The notes: generated by a model from the letters alone, not told the origin. 64,000 nt of DNA from Sneathiella sp. P13V-1 (GCF_015143595.1 NZ_WYEU01000002.1:744001-808000); one strand, 5' to 3'. Positions 53,753 through 63,489 are shown, numbered from the stretch's first letter. Numbers and translations are program-made.

Positions 53753-55165
53753 ATGTCCGCTGACATACTTATTGTCGACGACGAAGCAGATATCCGGGAA
53801 TTAATTGCCGGTATTCTGGAAGATGAAGGTCATGAAACCCGTGAAGCGGGGAATAGTGACGAATGTCTAAGTGAAATTGCAAACAGATGCCCAACCATGG
53901 TCATTCTGGATATCTGGCTTAGGGGAAGCAAGCTGGATGGTATTGAAATACTGCAACAAATTAGAAAGACCAACCCTGACCTGCCTGTGGTGATGATCTC
54001 TGGTCACGGAAATATTGAAACGGCGGTCAATACGATCAAAATCGGTGCTTATGACTTTATTGAAAAGCCTTTTAAGGCTGTACGATTACTTCAAGTTGTT
54101 GAGCGGGCTTTGGAATCTTCGCGCCTTAGGCGCGAGGTTGAAGAACTGAAGGCTAAAATGGGCGGGGCTCCCCATAAGCTGGTTTTTCGATCCAATATAA
54201 TGGTTCAGGTTGAACAGTCCATTATGCGGGTTGCACCAACAAACAGTCGTGTGTTGATCACGGGCCCTTCCGGATCAGGAAAAGAAGTCGTCGCGCGAAT
54301 GATTCATGAAAACTCCCTTCGGGCGAATGGGCCGTTCGTTGTCTTGAATGCCGCAACCATGGCACCGGAACTATTGGAAATTCAGTTGTTTGGTGTTGAA
54401 GAAGGACACTTGAGTTCAACAAAAGGGGCAAGGCGCGGTCTTCTGGAACAGGCCCACGGTGGCACCATTTTCCTTGATGAAGTGGCAGATATGCCGTTGG
54501 AAACTCAAGGCAAGATATTACGTGTCCTTGTGGACCAATCCTTCCAGCGTGTTGGTGGTAGTGACAAAGTGAAAGTTAATGCACGCGTAGTCTCCTCCTC
54601 AAGCCAGAATTTGGCAGAAGCAATGGAGCAGGGGCGTTTCCGCGAAGATCTCTATCATCGTCTGGCTGTTGTTCCGCTGGATTTACCATCCCTAAAAGAA
54701 CGTTCGGAAGATGTTGCGCCGCTGGCACGTCACTTCATAGAAAGTTTCGCAAAATCTTCCGGCCTACCTATACGTAAAATTGGTGAAGATGCCATTGCTA
54801 CATTGCAGGCGGCAAGTTGGCCGGGGAATGTTCGTCAGCTAAAGAATATGATTGAACAGATTATGATCCTGGAAACAGGAGACAGGAATGCAACCATTAC
54901 CTCTGATATGATCCCATCTGACTCAGGACCAACCAAATCAATGCTTGGGAAGAGTGACAACAGTGAGCAAGTTGAAATCATGACATTGTCGTTGCGTGAG
55001 GCAAGGGAGAGGTTTGAAAAAGAATATCTGGAGGCTCAGGTGAATCGTTTTGGTGGAAATATCTCCCGAACGGCCTCTTTTGTAGGGATGGAAAGGTCTG
55101 CTCTTCATCGAAAATTGAAATCTCTTGGAATTCATAATAATGATAAGGGTAAGGATGCGGACTAA
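53753..55165 (+). CDS. ntrX: Response regulator NtrX
   Basis: NtrC-family regulator of nitrogen, redox and envelope functions. 470 residues: receiver with D53 in VILDIWLRG, AAA+ domain with Walker A GPSGSGKE and Walker B GGTIFLDEVADMP, and Fis-type helix-turn-helix (TASFVGMERSALHRKLKSL). The GAFTGA loop is missing: the region reads VEEGHLSSTKGARRG. As in other alphaproteobacterial NtrX proteins it therefore probably acts with sigma-70 rather than sigma-54. Confidence 0.94.
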   Translation: MSADILIVDDEADIRELIAGILEDEGHETREAGNSDECLSEIANRCPTMVILDIWLRGSKLDGIEILQQIRKTNPDLPVVMISGHGNIETAVNTIKIGAYDFIEKPFKAVRLLQVVERALESSRLRREVEELKAKMGGAPHKLVFRSNIMVQVEQSIMRVAPTNSRVLITGPSGSGKEVVARMIHENSLRANGPFVVLNAATMAPELLEIQLFGVEEGHLSSTKGARRGLLEQAHGGTIFLDEVADMPLETQGKILRVLVDQSFQRVGGSDKVKVNARVVSSSSQNLAEAMEQGRFREDLYHRLAVVPLDLPSLKERSEDVAPLARHFIESFAKSSGLPIRKIGEDAIATLQAASWPGNVRQLKNMIEQIMILETGDRNATITSDMIPSDSGPTKSMLGKSDNSEQVEIMTLSLREARERFEKEYLEAQVNRFGGNISRTASFVGMERSALHRKLKSLGIHNNDKGKDAD

Positions 55166-55207
55166 TCTTCAAGGCCATCTGTCTCCTGAACCTAGAGGTA
55201 ATGGATC

Positions 55208-56584
55208 ATGCGGGTAATTATTTGTGGTGCCGGTCAAGTGGGCTCCAACATCGCACGTCAACTTTCCCGTGAAGGGAATGAAGTCACACTTGTTGATCAA
55301 AATGCCGATCTGATTAAAAAAATCGGCGATGAACTTGATGTGCGTGGTATGGTTGGACATGCTTCCCACCCAGATGTACTTGAAGCTGCAGGAGCCCAAG
55401 AAGCAGATATGATCATTGCTGTGACCTACAGTGATGAAGTTAATATGGTTGCCGCGCAGGTCGCACACTCACTGTTTGATGTTCCAAAAAAAGTGGCACG
55501 TATCCGCTCTCAGCAATATCTGTTGCCGATTTGGGCCGATCTATATAGCCGTGACCACCTACCTATCGACGTTATTATTTCACCAGAAGTCGAAGTCGCC
55601 CATGCGATTGCCCGTCGCCTAAAGGTACCTGGGGCTTTTGACATGGTGTCTTTTGCGGAGGGGAAGGTGCAGGTCATTGGTGTTCGCCTTGATGAAAGCT
55701 GCCCGATTGTTAATACGCCATTGCGCCAGTTGACCGAACTATTCCCGGATTTGAACATCGTTGTAGTAGGCATTTATCGTAATGGCAAAATGATTGTACC
55801 TACCAGTAATGATCAGATGTTCCCCGGGGATGAAGTTTATTTCGCTGCGGACGTGGGGCATGTAGGCCGTGCAATGCCTCTTTTTGGTCACGAAGAGCAA
55901 GAAGCCCGAAGCGTTGTGATCGTCGGCGGAGGTAACATTGGCCTTCACCTGGCCAAAATCATTGAAAATGACATGAAAAATGTGTCGCTTAAAATCATTG
56001 AACGCGACAGAAAACGTGCAGAGAAAATTCAGGAAGAGTTGGAAAAATCTATTGTTCTCAATGGTGAAGCCCTTGATCCTGATATTCTGAATGAAGCTAA
56101 CGTAAGTCGTGCAGAGACGGTTGTAGCCCTCACAAATGACGATGAAGCTAATATTTTGTCTTCTCTACTTGCCAAAGGCCAAGGGGCGGAAACAGCGATT
56201 ACCCTTATCAATAATCCTATTTTTGGAAACCTGATCACAGATCTGGGGATTGATGTTGTCGTCGACCCTCGTGCCACAACTGTCTCCGAAATCCTGCGCC
56301 ATATTCGCCGCGGTCGAATTCGCGGTTTGCATTCATTCCAGGATGGAGCCGCAGAGGTTGTTGAGGGCGAAGCCCTTGAAACGTCAAAACTTGTAGGTAA
56401 AGAACTTCGCAACGTGAAATTGCCAAAAGGAACTATTATTGGCGCGATTTTGCGTGATGAAGAGGTTGTTATCCCTAGAGGAGATACTGTAATTAAAACT
56501 CATGACCGGGTTGTGATCTTCGCGCTTCGGAATACTGTTCGCAAGGTGGAAGAAATGTTCTCCGTCAGTTTGGAGTTTTTCTAA
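55208..56584 (+). CDS. trkA: Trk potassium uptake regulator TrkA
   Basis: Cytoplasmic NAD-binding subunit of the Trk potassium system. 458 residues made of two RCK halves: Rossmann GAGQVGSNIARQLS at the start and GGGNIGLHLAKII near residue 240, each followed by a TrkA-C domain (MFPGDEVYFAAD; VIKTHDRVVIFA). Linked to ntrYX as usual in alphaproteobacteria; trkH follows after 4 nt. Confidence 0.96.
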   Translation: MRVIICGAGQVGSNIARQLSREGNEVTLVDQNADLIKKIGDELDVRGMVGHASHPDVLEAAGAQEADMIIAVTYSDEVNMVAAQVAHSLFDVPKKVARIRSQQYLLPIWADLYSRDHLPIDVIISPEVEVAHAIARRLKVPGAFDMVSFAEGKVQVIGVRLDESCPIVNTPLRQLTELFPDLNIVVVGIYRNGKMIVPTSNDQMFPGDEVYFAADVGHVGRAMPLFGHEEQEARSVVIVGGGNIGLHLAKIIENDMKNVSLKIIERDRKRAEKIQEELEKSIVLNGEALDPDILNEANVSRAETVVALTNDDEANILSSLLAKGQGAETAITLINNPIFGNLITDLGIDVVVDPRATTVSEILRHIRRGRIRGLHSFQDGAAEVVEGEALETSKLVGKELRNVKLPKGTIIGAILRDEEVVIPRGDTVIKTHDRVVIFALRNTVRKVEEMFSVSLEFF

Positions 56585-56588
56585 GCAC

Positions 56589-58073
56589 ATGAACTTAAAC
56601 CCGGTTTTAACAATTCTGGGATGGGCGTTATCAGTGTTGGCCTGCCTTATGCTGGTACCGATCATGTTTGCCTTTGATATAGGGACGATTGATACAGCTG
56701 GTTCTTTCCTGGTGTCTTCAATTGTGACCTTTTTTGTGGGGGGAGGGCTGGTTTTTGCGAGCCGGCGTGAAAACACAAGTATGGAAAGGCGGCAATCATA
56801 TCTTACAGTCACATTAGTTTGGATCGTCATTCCTCTGTTCGCAGCAATGCCTTTTTATTTCTCGGGTGTTTCTACTGATTTGATTGATGCTTATTTTGAA
56901 GCTATGTCCGGTTTTACAACGACCGGAGCATCCATTTTCTCTGACGTTGAAGCACTACCAAGATCTATTTTGTTCTGGCGGGCATTACTTGAATGGTTTG
57001 GTGGATTTTCCCTGATTATCATGCTGTCCATTCTTGCGACGACAGTGAACGATATGGCCAACAACTCCCTTGGTCGTGCGATCGCCAAAAGTAACCGAAG
57101 GCGGTTGTCACGCAAAGTTCGTTATGCGGTCATCTCGATCCTCGGGGTTTATTCATTATTGACGGTAAGCTGCATTCTCCTTCTTTGGCTTGCCGGTATG
57201 GGGATGTTTGAATCCATTTGTTATGCCTTTAGCACCCTTTCCACTGGTGGATTTATGATTTCCAACAGCGGGGCAGAGTTGTTCTCTGGAAGATTAATAG
57301 AATTGGTGTTGATGATTTTTATGGTCATTGGTGCCATAGATTTTGCTCTTCACTGGGCATTTTTCAACGGCGACAGAAAAGCGTATTTTCAAAACCCAGA
57401 ATATCGCTATCTGATTTACGTGTTGATCGCTCTCATCGCTGTAACTTTTACGATGTTGCTGATGCAAACGGATATCAATCCAACGGACAGCCTTCGTTAT
57501 GCCATGTTCAATAGTGTCTCTGCACTGACCACCACTGGATTTATGATGCCGCCAGTTTCTAATGGCACTCTGGTATGGCCTATTGGTGTCGTGTTTTTGA
57601 TGTTGCTGGCGGCGACCATCGGAGGCTCTACAGGTTCTACAGCAGGTGGTGTGAAGCTTCTGCGTATCATCATGTTGCTGAAACTTGGGCTCGCCGAAGT
57701 GCGTCGATTGAGTTTTCCACGTGCTGTAATCCTTCTTAAATACGGGAAGGAAAACATCACCAAGGACACGATATTGTCCACTTGGGCGTTCTTTGCGTTC
57801 TACTTGTTCGCCGCCATTTTAGTGTCATTGGGACTGGCCCTTACTGACTTGGATATGGAAGCGTCACTGACGCTCGCGCTTGCAAACCTTGCCAATGCAG
57901 GAGCTATAGTATCCACTGATTTAATTGTTCAAACGTCAGAAAATCCGCAATTTGTCTCCTACGAGGCGCTCAGTGGCTTTGCCAAAATAATCTTGTGTAT
58001 CGCCATGCTGGTTGGACGTCTTGAGTTTTTTGCCATACTTACATTATTAAATCCCGCCCTTTGGCGTCGATAA
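56589..58073 (+). CDS. trkH: Trk potassium channel subunit TrkH
   Basis: Membrane potassium transporter pore subunit, 494 residues with four TM-P-TM repeats. Selectivity-filter-like segments: SGFTTTGAS, STLSTGGFM, TTTGFM and NLANAGAI region. The gating GGSTGSTAGGVK loop precedes helix M3C. It forms an operon with trkA and the aminotransferase gene that starts 12 nt downstream. Confidence 0.95.
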   Translation: MNLNPVLTILGWALSVLACLMLVPIMFAFDIGTIDTAGSFLVSSIVTFFVGGGLVFASRRENTSMERRQSYLTVTLVWIVIPLFAAMPFYFSGVSTDLIDAYFEAMSGFTTTGASIFSDVEALPRSILFWRALLEWFGGFSLIIMLSILATTVNDMANNSLGRAIAKSNRRRLSRKVRYAVISILGVYSLLTVSCILLLWLAGMGMFESICYAFSTLSTGGFMISNSGAELFSGRLIELVLMIFMVIGAIDFALHWAFFNGDRKAYFQNPEYRYLIYVLIALIAVTFTMLLMQTDINPTDSLRYAMFNSVSALTTTGFMMPPVSNGTLVWPIGVVFLMLLAATIGGSTGSTAGGVKLLRIIMLLKLGLAEVRRLSFPRAVILLKYGKENITKDTILSTWAFFAFYLFAAILVSLGLALTDLDMEASLTLALANLANAGAIVSTDLIVQTSENPQFVSYEALSGFAKIILCIAMLVGRLEFFAILTLLNPALWRR

Positions 58074-58085
58074 CGAGGTTAGATT

Positions 58086-58937
58086 ATGTCGCGCATTGCA
58101 TATGTTAACGGCCAATATGTTCCACATGGTGAAGCCGCAGTTCATATTGAAGATCGGGGGTATCAGTTTGCAGATGGAGTGTATGAGGTTATTCCCATTG
58201 TAAACGGTAAAATGATAGGCGAGCAGGGGCACATGGACCGTCTGTGGCGCAGCATGGACGAGCTGCAAATGGATGCCCCAATGGCGCCAGGTCCAATGAA
58301 GATTGTCATGCGAGAAGTCCTACGTCAGAATAAAGTTGAAACAGGTTTGATCTATATTCAGGTGACTCGTGGGGTTGCTCCGCGTGATCATCCGTTTCCC
58401 CTAGATGCAGTACCATCTCTTGTGATGACGGCAAAGAAAACCTCCATGGATGCCGCAGATGCCAAAGCTGATAAGGGTGTGTCTGTAATCACGACCCCTG
58501 ATATCCGCTGGAATCGTTGCGACATTAAATCAGTGGCGCTGCTTCCAAATGTTCTGGCCAAACAAGCCGCAAAAGAGCAGGGGGCCTATGAAGCCTTTCA
58601 ATATGATGCTGACGGAAACATTACCGAAGGCAGTTCTACAAACGCCTGGATTGTTGATCAGGATGGCACATTGATCACACGACCTACTAGCAATTCCATC
58701 CTCGCAGGTATTACCCGCGCAGAGCTTCTGGACCTGCTGGAAAAGGAAGGGATCAAAGTAGAACTTCGTGCCTTTTCAAAAGATGAACTGATGAATGCCC
58801 GTGAAGTGTTTTTGACTAGTTCTTCCTCCTATGTTCAGCCGGTTGTTGAAGTGGATGGAAAGGTGATCGGCAACGGAAAACCTGGTAGTATTTCCAGTAA
58901 CTTGAGGGGAATTTTCAAAAGCTATATGCAGAATTAG
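58086..58937 (+). CDS. dat: D-amino-acid (D-alanine) aminotransferase
   Basis: Fold-type IV PLP aminotransferase, 283 residues. N-terminal AYVNGQYVPHGEAAVHIEDRGYQFADGV pattern (split), PLP lysine probably in RCDIKSVALLPNVLAKQ, glutamate/phosphate motifs in EGSSTNAWIV and SILAGITRAELLDL. D-alanine aminotransferase fits the DRGYQFADGVYEV block better than branched-chain enzymes, but BCAT-like activity cannot be ruled out. Context between trkH and hfq is seen in related genomes. Confidence 0.87.
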   Translation: MSRIAYVNGQYVPHGEAAVHIEDRGYQFADGVYEVIPIVNGKMIGEQGHMDRLWRSMDELQMDAPMAPGPMKIVMREVLRQNKVETGLIYIQVTRGVAPRDHPFPLDAVPSLVMTAKKTSMDAADAKADKGVSVITTPDIRWNRCDIKSVALLPNVLAKQAAKEQGAYEAFQYDADGNITEGSSTNAWIVDQDGTLITRPTSNSILAGITRAELLDLLEKEGIKVELRAFSKDELMNAREVFLTSSSSYVQPVVEVDGKVIGNGKPGSISSNLRGIFKSYMQN

Positions 58938-58950
58938 TGCATACTAATTC
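58931..58950 (+). terminator. Weak hairpin at the end of the aminotransferase gene
   Basis: Perfect 8-bp inverted repeat GAATTAGT/ACTAATTC with a GCAT loop, overlapping the stop codon. It is followed by CGTTTGTT rather than a clean T-run. Further on, TGAAATTCACAG (58961-58972), followed by six T, partly matches CTGTGATTTCA (59000-59010) as an inverted repeat. Confidence 0.35.
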
Positions 58951-59064
58951 CGTTTGTTCATGAAATTCACAGTTTTTTAAGAGGAAACTTGGATTATTTC
59001 TGTGATTTCACTGCAAATGTGCTTGTGTTTTTGGGATTATATCCTTATGTCAGGAAAACTTTTT

Positions 59065-59092
59065 TTGCCTTTCAGAATTTCGGCCTTATTAT
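59065..59092 (+). promoter_or_regulatory. Candidate hfq promoter
   Basis: TTGCCT (59065-59070) and TATTAT (59087-59092), spacing 16, match four and five of six consensus positions. It lies about 64 nt before the hfq start, and the AAAGAGAC ribosome-binding site follows. The 218-nt gap contains no other gene. Confidence 0.4.
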
Positions 59093-59155
59093 AAAAACCT
59101 GATAAAGCTGAAAAACTTTGAAAGTTAATTTTAATAAAAAGAAAGAGACTGTTAA

Positions 59156-59395
59156 ATGGCCTCTGAGAAATCACTGAACGTTCAAGACGTTTTTCTTAAC
59201 AAAGTTCGCAAAGACAATGTCCCTGTCACCATTTTTCTCGTAAATGGCGTTAAACTTCAGGGTTCTGTTAGTGCTTTTGACAATTTTTGCGTAACTCTGC
59301 GTCGCGACAAACAGGATCAACTGGTTTATAAGCATGCCATCTCTACCGTCATGCCAGCTACTCCAATCCAACTATATGATCCGTCAGCGCAGTAA
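59156..59395 (+). CDS. hfq: RNA chaperone Hfq
   Basis: Sm-like hexameric RNA chaperone for small RNAs. 79 residues. Sm1 region [19 protein letters not shown] and Sm2 motif [10 protein letters not shown] are clear. The Sm1 end reads [11 protein letters not shown], slightly different from the common FDQFVVLLR. A short tail follows, as in other alphaproteobacteria. hflX lies 30 nt downstream. Confidence 0.97.
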   Translation: MASEKSLNVQDVFLNKVRKDNVPVTIFLVNGVKLQGSVSAFDNFCVTLRRDKQDQLVYKHAISTVMPATPIQLYDPSAQ

Positions 59396-59425
59396 GCGCG
59401 CCAAATGAGTATTTGACGATTTAGT

Positions 59426-60751
59426 ATGGATAATGATCAAGAACGGGCAACGTCCCGTTCCGGGGATCAGGCACTTGTCCTGCATCCTTATCTGAAAAAA
59501 GGCGAAAAAATAAGCGGCCGTGACCCCGAAGCTTGCCTGCAAGAGGCGGTGGCACTGACGGCTGCTATTTCCCTAGACGTTGTTCACAGCGAAGCTGTTC
59601 CCCTATCTAAACCAAAACCCGGCACGCTTTTTGGCGAAGGAAAGCTGGAAGAATATAAAGACTACATTGAGGCCAATGACATTGATGTGGTGATCATTGA
59701 TGGAGCAGTGACACCCGTTCAACAACGCAACATCGAACGCCGCATCAAGGCCAAGGTTATTGACCGTACCGGTCTTATTCTCGAAATTTTCGGAGATCGC
59801 GCGCAGACCCGTGAGGGTGTGTTGCAGGTTGAGCTTGCCCATCTTTCCTATCAGCGTACACGCCTTGTTCGGTCATGGACACACCTTGAACGTCAGCGGG
59901 GCGGTGCAGGCTTCCTTGGTGGTCCCGGTGAAAGCCAGCTTGAGATTGACCGTCGTTTGATTGACGACCGAATTACCAAGTTAAAGCGGCAACTGGAAAC
60001 GGTTGTGCGTACACGTGAACTGCACAGGTCAAAACGCAAACGGGTTCCATATCCGATTGTGGCACTTGTTGGCTATACCAATGCCGGTAAATCCACCTTG
60101 TTTAACCGCCTGACAGAATCCGATGTCTTTGCCAAGGATCTGTTATTTGCGACACTGGACCCGACCATGCGCAAAATTGATCTACCGGGCGGTCAAACTG
60201 TGATTTTGTCTGATACGGTGGGCTTTATCTCAGATCTTCCCACAGAACTGGTGGCCGCTTTTCGGGCGACTTTGGAAGAAGTGCTTGAAGCTGACCTCAT
60301 TGTTCACGTGCGCGACATCACCCACGCAGATACTGAAGCGCAGAAAAAAGACGTCTTTAACGTTCTCAAAAAACTTGGGATCAATCGGGAAGAAGACGGC
60401 CTTTACCTTGAAGTTTTAAACAAAATCGATTTGCTGCCAGAGGAAGAGAGGGATTTCATTGAAAATGAAGTTTCTCGCCGTGAAGACCTGTTGATGATGT
60501 CAGCAGTTACAGGTGAGGGGGTGGATGAATTCCTTCAAACTGTTGAGAATATTATCACTCGGAACCAGAAAAACCTGATTATTGAGGTGCCAGCCTCAGA
60601 TGGGGCAACAGTGTCCTGGATCTACCGTAATGGCACTGTTGTTAATCGGCAGGATGTGGATGATGTGGTTAGGCTGGAAGTGAAGTTCTCACCAGAAAAC
60701 TTTGGAAAGTTAGAGAAAATGGATGTGGAAATAAGCAAAGCCGCGAAATAG
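59426..60751 (+). CDS. hflX: Ribosome-associated GTPase HflX
   Basis: GTPase that splits stalled or heat-damaged ribosomes. 441 residues: N-terminal HflX domain (GTLFGEGKLEEYKDYIE; DRTGLILEIFGDRAQTREG), coiled-coil region with GPGESQLEIDRR, then the G domain with G1 GYTNAGKSTLFN, G3 DTVGFI and G4 NKID. It follows hfq as in many proteobacteria. It is convergent with mazG, 6 nt apart. Confidence 0.96.
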   Translation: MDNDQERATSRSGDQALVLHPYLKKGEKISGRDPEACLQEAVALTAAISLDVVHSEAVPLSKPKPGTLFGEGKLEEYKDYIEANDIDVVIIDGAVTPVQQRNIERRIKAKVIDRTGLILEIFGDRAQTREGVLQVELAHLSYQRTRLVRSWTHLERQRGGAGFLGGPGESQLEIDRRLIDDRITKLKRQLETVVRTRELHRSKRKRVPYPIVALVGYTNAGKSTLFNRLTESDVFAKDLLFATLDPTMRKIDLPGGQTVILSDTVGFISDLPTELVAAFRATLEEVLEADLIVHVRDITHADTEAQKKDVFNVLKKLGINREEDGLYLEVLNKIDLLPEEERDFIENEVSRREDLLMMSAVTGEGVDEFLQTVENIITRNQKNLIIEVPASDGATVSWIYRNGTVVNRQDVDDVVRLEVKFSPENFGKLEKMDVEISKAAK

Positions 60752-60757
60752 GAATGC

Positions 60758-61561
60758 TTATTCCTTCGCTTTTGCTTTATTCCAAAGATCATCCATTTCT
60801 TCCAAATTTGAAGTAGCAGGGGTTTTGCCCAATTTGGCAAGCTCCGCCTCTACATCCTGAAAGCGGCGCGTAAACTTGCGGTTGGTCCGGGCTAAGGCCA
60901 CTTCCGGATCAAGGCCTGCTTTACGGCCGAGGTTAACAACCGCAAACAAGATGTCGCCAAATTCATCTTCCAAGCGGTCTTTTTCCGCATTTTGCGTCAA
61001 TTCCTGCTTAAATTCGTCGATTTCTTCGTGAATCTTGTCAAAAACCGGTGGAAGGTCAGGCCAGTCAAAACCAACTCGTGCCGCCCTTTTTTGTAATTTT
61101 TCCGAACGGGTAAGTGCAGGCAGGGTTTTAGCGACCCCATCCAGTGCAGATATAGGCCCTTCGGATTTAGAGGCTTTGACCGCGCGTTCTTCCGCTTTTG
61201 TTTCTTCCCATGCTTTAGTTTGTGCATCCGCTGTTTTGATAGATTTGTCACCAAATACGTGTGGATGTCGAGAAATCATCTTGTCACTGATGGCCCCAAC
61301 AACGTCGTGAAAATCAAAATCACCTTGTTCTTTGGCCATCTGGGCATAGAAAACCACCTGAAACATCAAATCTCCGAGCTCTGATTTCAGTTCTGCCATG
61401 TCATTTTCTTCAATGGCTTCAGCAACTTCGTAGGCCTCTTCAATGGTATGAGGGGCAATGGTAGAGAAGGTTTGTTCCAGATCCCAGGGGCATCCACCAT
61501 CAGGATCCCGCAAGCGTTCCATGATTTCCAGAAGACGGGTCATTTGATCTTGGTTTGTCAT
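60758..61561 (-). CDS. mazG: Nucleoside triphosphate pyrophosphohydrolase MazG
   Basis: Hydrolyses NTPs and dNTPs to monophosphates as a housecleaning enzyme. 267 residues from ATG 61561; the longer frame from 61681 begins with a non-homologous stretch, and GAGG precedes 61561. Two MazG domains: the first has EEAYEVAEAIEENDMAELKSELGDL region with the metal-binding ExxE...D pattern, the second EEIDEFKQE...EDEFGDILFAVVNL. It diverges from recX. Confidence 0.94.
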   Translation of the reverse strand: MTNQDQMTRLLEIMERLRDPDGGCPWDLEQTFSTIAPHTIEEAYEVAEAIEENDMAELKSELGDLMFQVVFYAQMAKEQGDFDFHDVVGAISDKMISRHPHVFGDKSIKTADAQTKAWEETKAEERAVKASKSEGPISALDGVAKTLPALTRSEKLQKRAARVGFDWPDLPPVFDKIHEEIDEFKQELTQNAEKDRLEDEFGDILFAVVNLGRKAGLDPEVALARTNRKFTRRFQDVEAELAKLGKTPATSNLEEMDDLWNKAKAKE

Positions 61562-61641
61562 TTTATTCGGCCTCATCATGGGGGTGTTCAGGCATTTATA
61601 TCCTGTTTGACCGCTACTGCAAACTATCCGATAGTGTCCCC

Positions 61642-62247
61642 ATGGACGATATGGAAAAACAGCCCAAAAAGCGAAAACCACGACCGCTCAAACCCGTTGA
61701 AAAACAAAGGGTGAGGGAGCAAGCATTGCGTTATCTGGATCGCTTTGCCGCCACCACAGACAAACTAAAGCGACATCTTTTTACTAAGAATTACAAAGCG
61801 ATGGCGCAACATTCTCAGGATGAGGAACAAGTACGTCAATTGATTGAGGAAGTGGTTGAAAGCCTTGTGAAAGCGGGACTGATGGATGATCAGCAATATG
61901 CAGATGCAAAAGCCAGATCTCTATCCCGTCAGGGCAAATCCACCCGTCATATTCGTCAGAAACTGCAATCACTGGGGTTGAAAGACCGACAAGCTGATCA
62001 TGCTTTAACAGAACTGAGTGACGTTGAAGGCTATACAGACCTTATCGGCGCGGCCAAATATGTTAGAAAACGCCGTTTTGGTCCGTATAAAGATAAAAAC
62101 ACCCGTGATGAACGACGGGATAAGGAGTTATCAGCTCTTATGAGAAACGGATACTCCTTTGATATTTCAAATAAAATACTATCTCTTCATACAGTGGATG
62201 AAGTTGAAGATATCATTTATGGGTCATCTGATTTAAAGGGGGAATAA
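61642..62247 (+). CDS. recX: Regulatory protein RecX
   Basis: Small helical protein that inhibits RecA filaments. About 201 residues from ATG 61642 (another ATG at 61651); an upstream frame from 61555 runs into the mazG start region and is not used. Basic N-terminus (KKRKPRPLKPVEK), then three-helix repeats with ALRYLDRFAATTDKLKRHL and RSLSRQGKSTRHIRQKLQSLGL. recA is not in the window. Confidence 0.85.
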   Translation: MDDMEKQPKKRKPRPLKPVEKQRVREQALRYLDRFAATTDKLKRHLFTKNYKAMAQHSQDEEQVRQLIEEVVESLVKAGLMDDQQYADAKARSLSRQGKSTRHIRQKLQSLGLKDRQADHALTELSDVEGYTDLIGAAKYVRKRRFGPYKDKNTRDERRDKELSALMRNGYSFDISNKILSLHTVDEVEDIIYGSSDLKGE

Positions 62248-62251
62248 TTCA

Positions 62252-62950
62252 ATGACATCAACCACAGTTTTGATCACAGGTGCTAATCGCGGGATTGGTC
62301 TGGAACTCACCAGGCAGTATCTTGAAAAGACGGATTACAATGTCATTAGTACAGCGAGAAATATAAATAATGCGCATGATCTCAATAACTTAAAGGAAAC
62401 ACATAGAGAACGACTTCAAGTTCTCTCGCTTGATGTCACAAGCGACACTTCTGCAAGTAATCTGAGTTTGGAACTAAAGAATACCGACATTGATATTCTG
62501 ATTAATAACGCCGGGATTATGGGCGGAGCCCATCAGGAATTTCGGGATATGGATTATGGTGATTGGGCAGAAGTGCTCGCGACCAATAGCATGTCGCCAA
62601 TGAGAATTACAGAAGCGCTGTATGAAAATCTGAAGCGCAGTAAAGGTAAAGTCGTCACAATATCCAGCCAAATGGGCGCTATGGGCAAAGAAGGTGCGGG
62701 ACGTATTGCATATAGATCCAGCAAATCAGCAGTAAATAAAGTCATGCAATGTGTCGCGGAGGATGTAAGGCGTGATGGTATTTCAGTAATGTGTGTCCAT
62801 CCAGGATGGGTTCAAACAGACATGGGCGGCAGTGCTGCAGATATTACTGCGGTCGAAAGTGCGTTAGGCATCCGTCAAATCATCGAAGAGCTGACAATAG
62901 AAAAATCAGGCTGTTTCATGAATTGGAACGGCACAGAACATGTGTGGTAG
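62252..62950 (+). CDS. Short-chain dehydrogenase/reductase
   Basis: NAD(P)-dependent SDR, 232 residues. Cofactor motif ITGANRGIGLELTRQ, NNAGIMGG, and the catalytic tetrad Ser in TISSQMG, Tyr and Lys in YRSSKSAVN. Closest in pattern to the classical C-factor/sniffer-like SDRs that act on carbonyl compounds; substrate unknown. It starts 4 nt after recX, so it may be co-transcribed. Confidence 0.88.
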   Translation: MTSTTVLITGANRGIGLELTRQYLEKTDYNVISTARNINNAHDLNNLKETHRERLQVLSLDVTSDTSASNLSLELKNTDIDILINNAGIMGGAHQEFRDMDYGDWAEVLATNSMSPMRITEALYENLKRSKGKVVTISSQMGAMGKEGAGRIAYRSSKSAVNKVMQCVAEDVRRDGISVMCVHPGWVQTDMGGSAADITAVESALGIRQIIEELTIEKSGCFMNWNGTEHVW

Positions 62951-63046
62951 GGATATTTCCTATCACATCAATAATGCGCATAATATATATTATGGAAAAT
63001 ATGGATGTTATAAAACAGCTGAAATCAGAGATATGTTTATTTCATC

Positions 63047-63469
63047 TTACATCTGAAACTCTTCTTCGGCTTTGGCCACGCAGATCACATATCCGTCTGT
63101 GTCTCTTAAATAAAGTTCGTTCATGCCGTACCAGGACAATTTGGGCTCTCTGATGATCTGATCCTTGGTCGCGCGTTTCTGAACGGCTTTAGGATCATGG
63201 TCGCGGAAATAAATTGTCCCTGTGAAAATTGGCTGATCTGCCTGTTTCGCATTTGGCATATCTTCACCAAGGCTGTCTGTTCTCTGTAACATTAACTGCT
63301 GACCATCCAATTCAACAGTCGTGAATACGATATCCTGACCGGCTTCATCACCGTCATTTAAAACCTGTTGATCCTTAGTTATGAAATACAGAACTTTCAT
63401 ACCAATCACGTCGCGATAAAAAGCTGCTGCTTTTACCACGTCTTTCACCATTAAATTCGGAACAATCAC
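63047..63469 (-). CDS. VOC (glyoxalase/bleomycin-resistance fold) protein
   Basis: Single VOC-domain protein of about 140 residues. Start taken at GTG 63469 (MIVPNLMVKDVVKAAAFYRDV...) because AAGGGGG lies 5 nt upstream; the ATG at 63490 would put that ribosome-binding site inside the gene and overlaps a terminator stem. Elements include the paired beta-alpha-beta units and ELYLRDTDGYVICVAKAEE at the end. PhnB-like or dioxygenase-like role cannot be told apart. Confidence 0.78.
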   Translation of the reverse strand: MIVPNLMVKDVVKAAAFYRDVIGMKVLYFITKDQQVLNDGDEAGQDIVFTTVELDGQQLMLQRTDSLGEDMPNAKQADQPIFTGTIYFRDHDPKAVQKRATKDQIIREPKLSWYGMNELYLRDTDGYVICVAKAEEEFQM

Positions 63470-63489
63470 TATTTCCCCCTTTAAATGCA

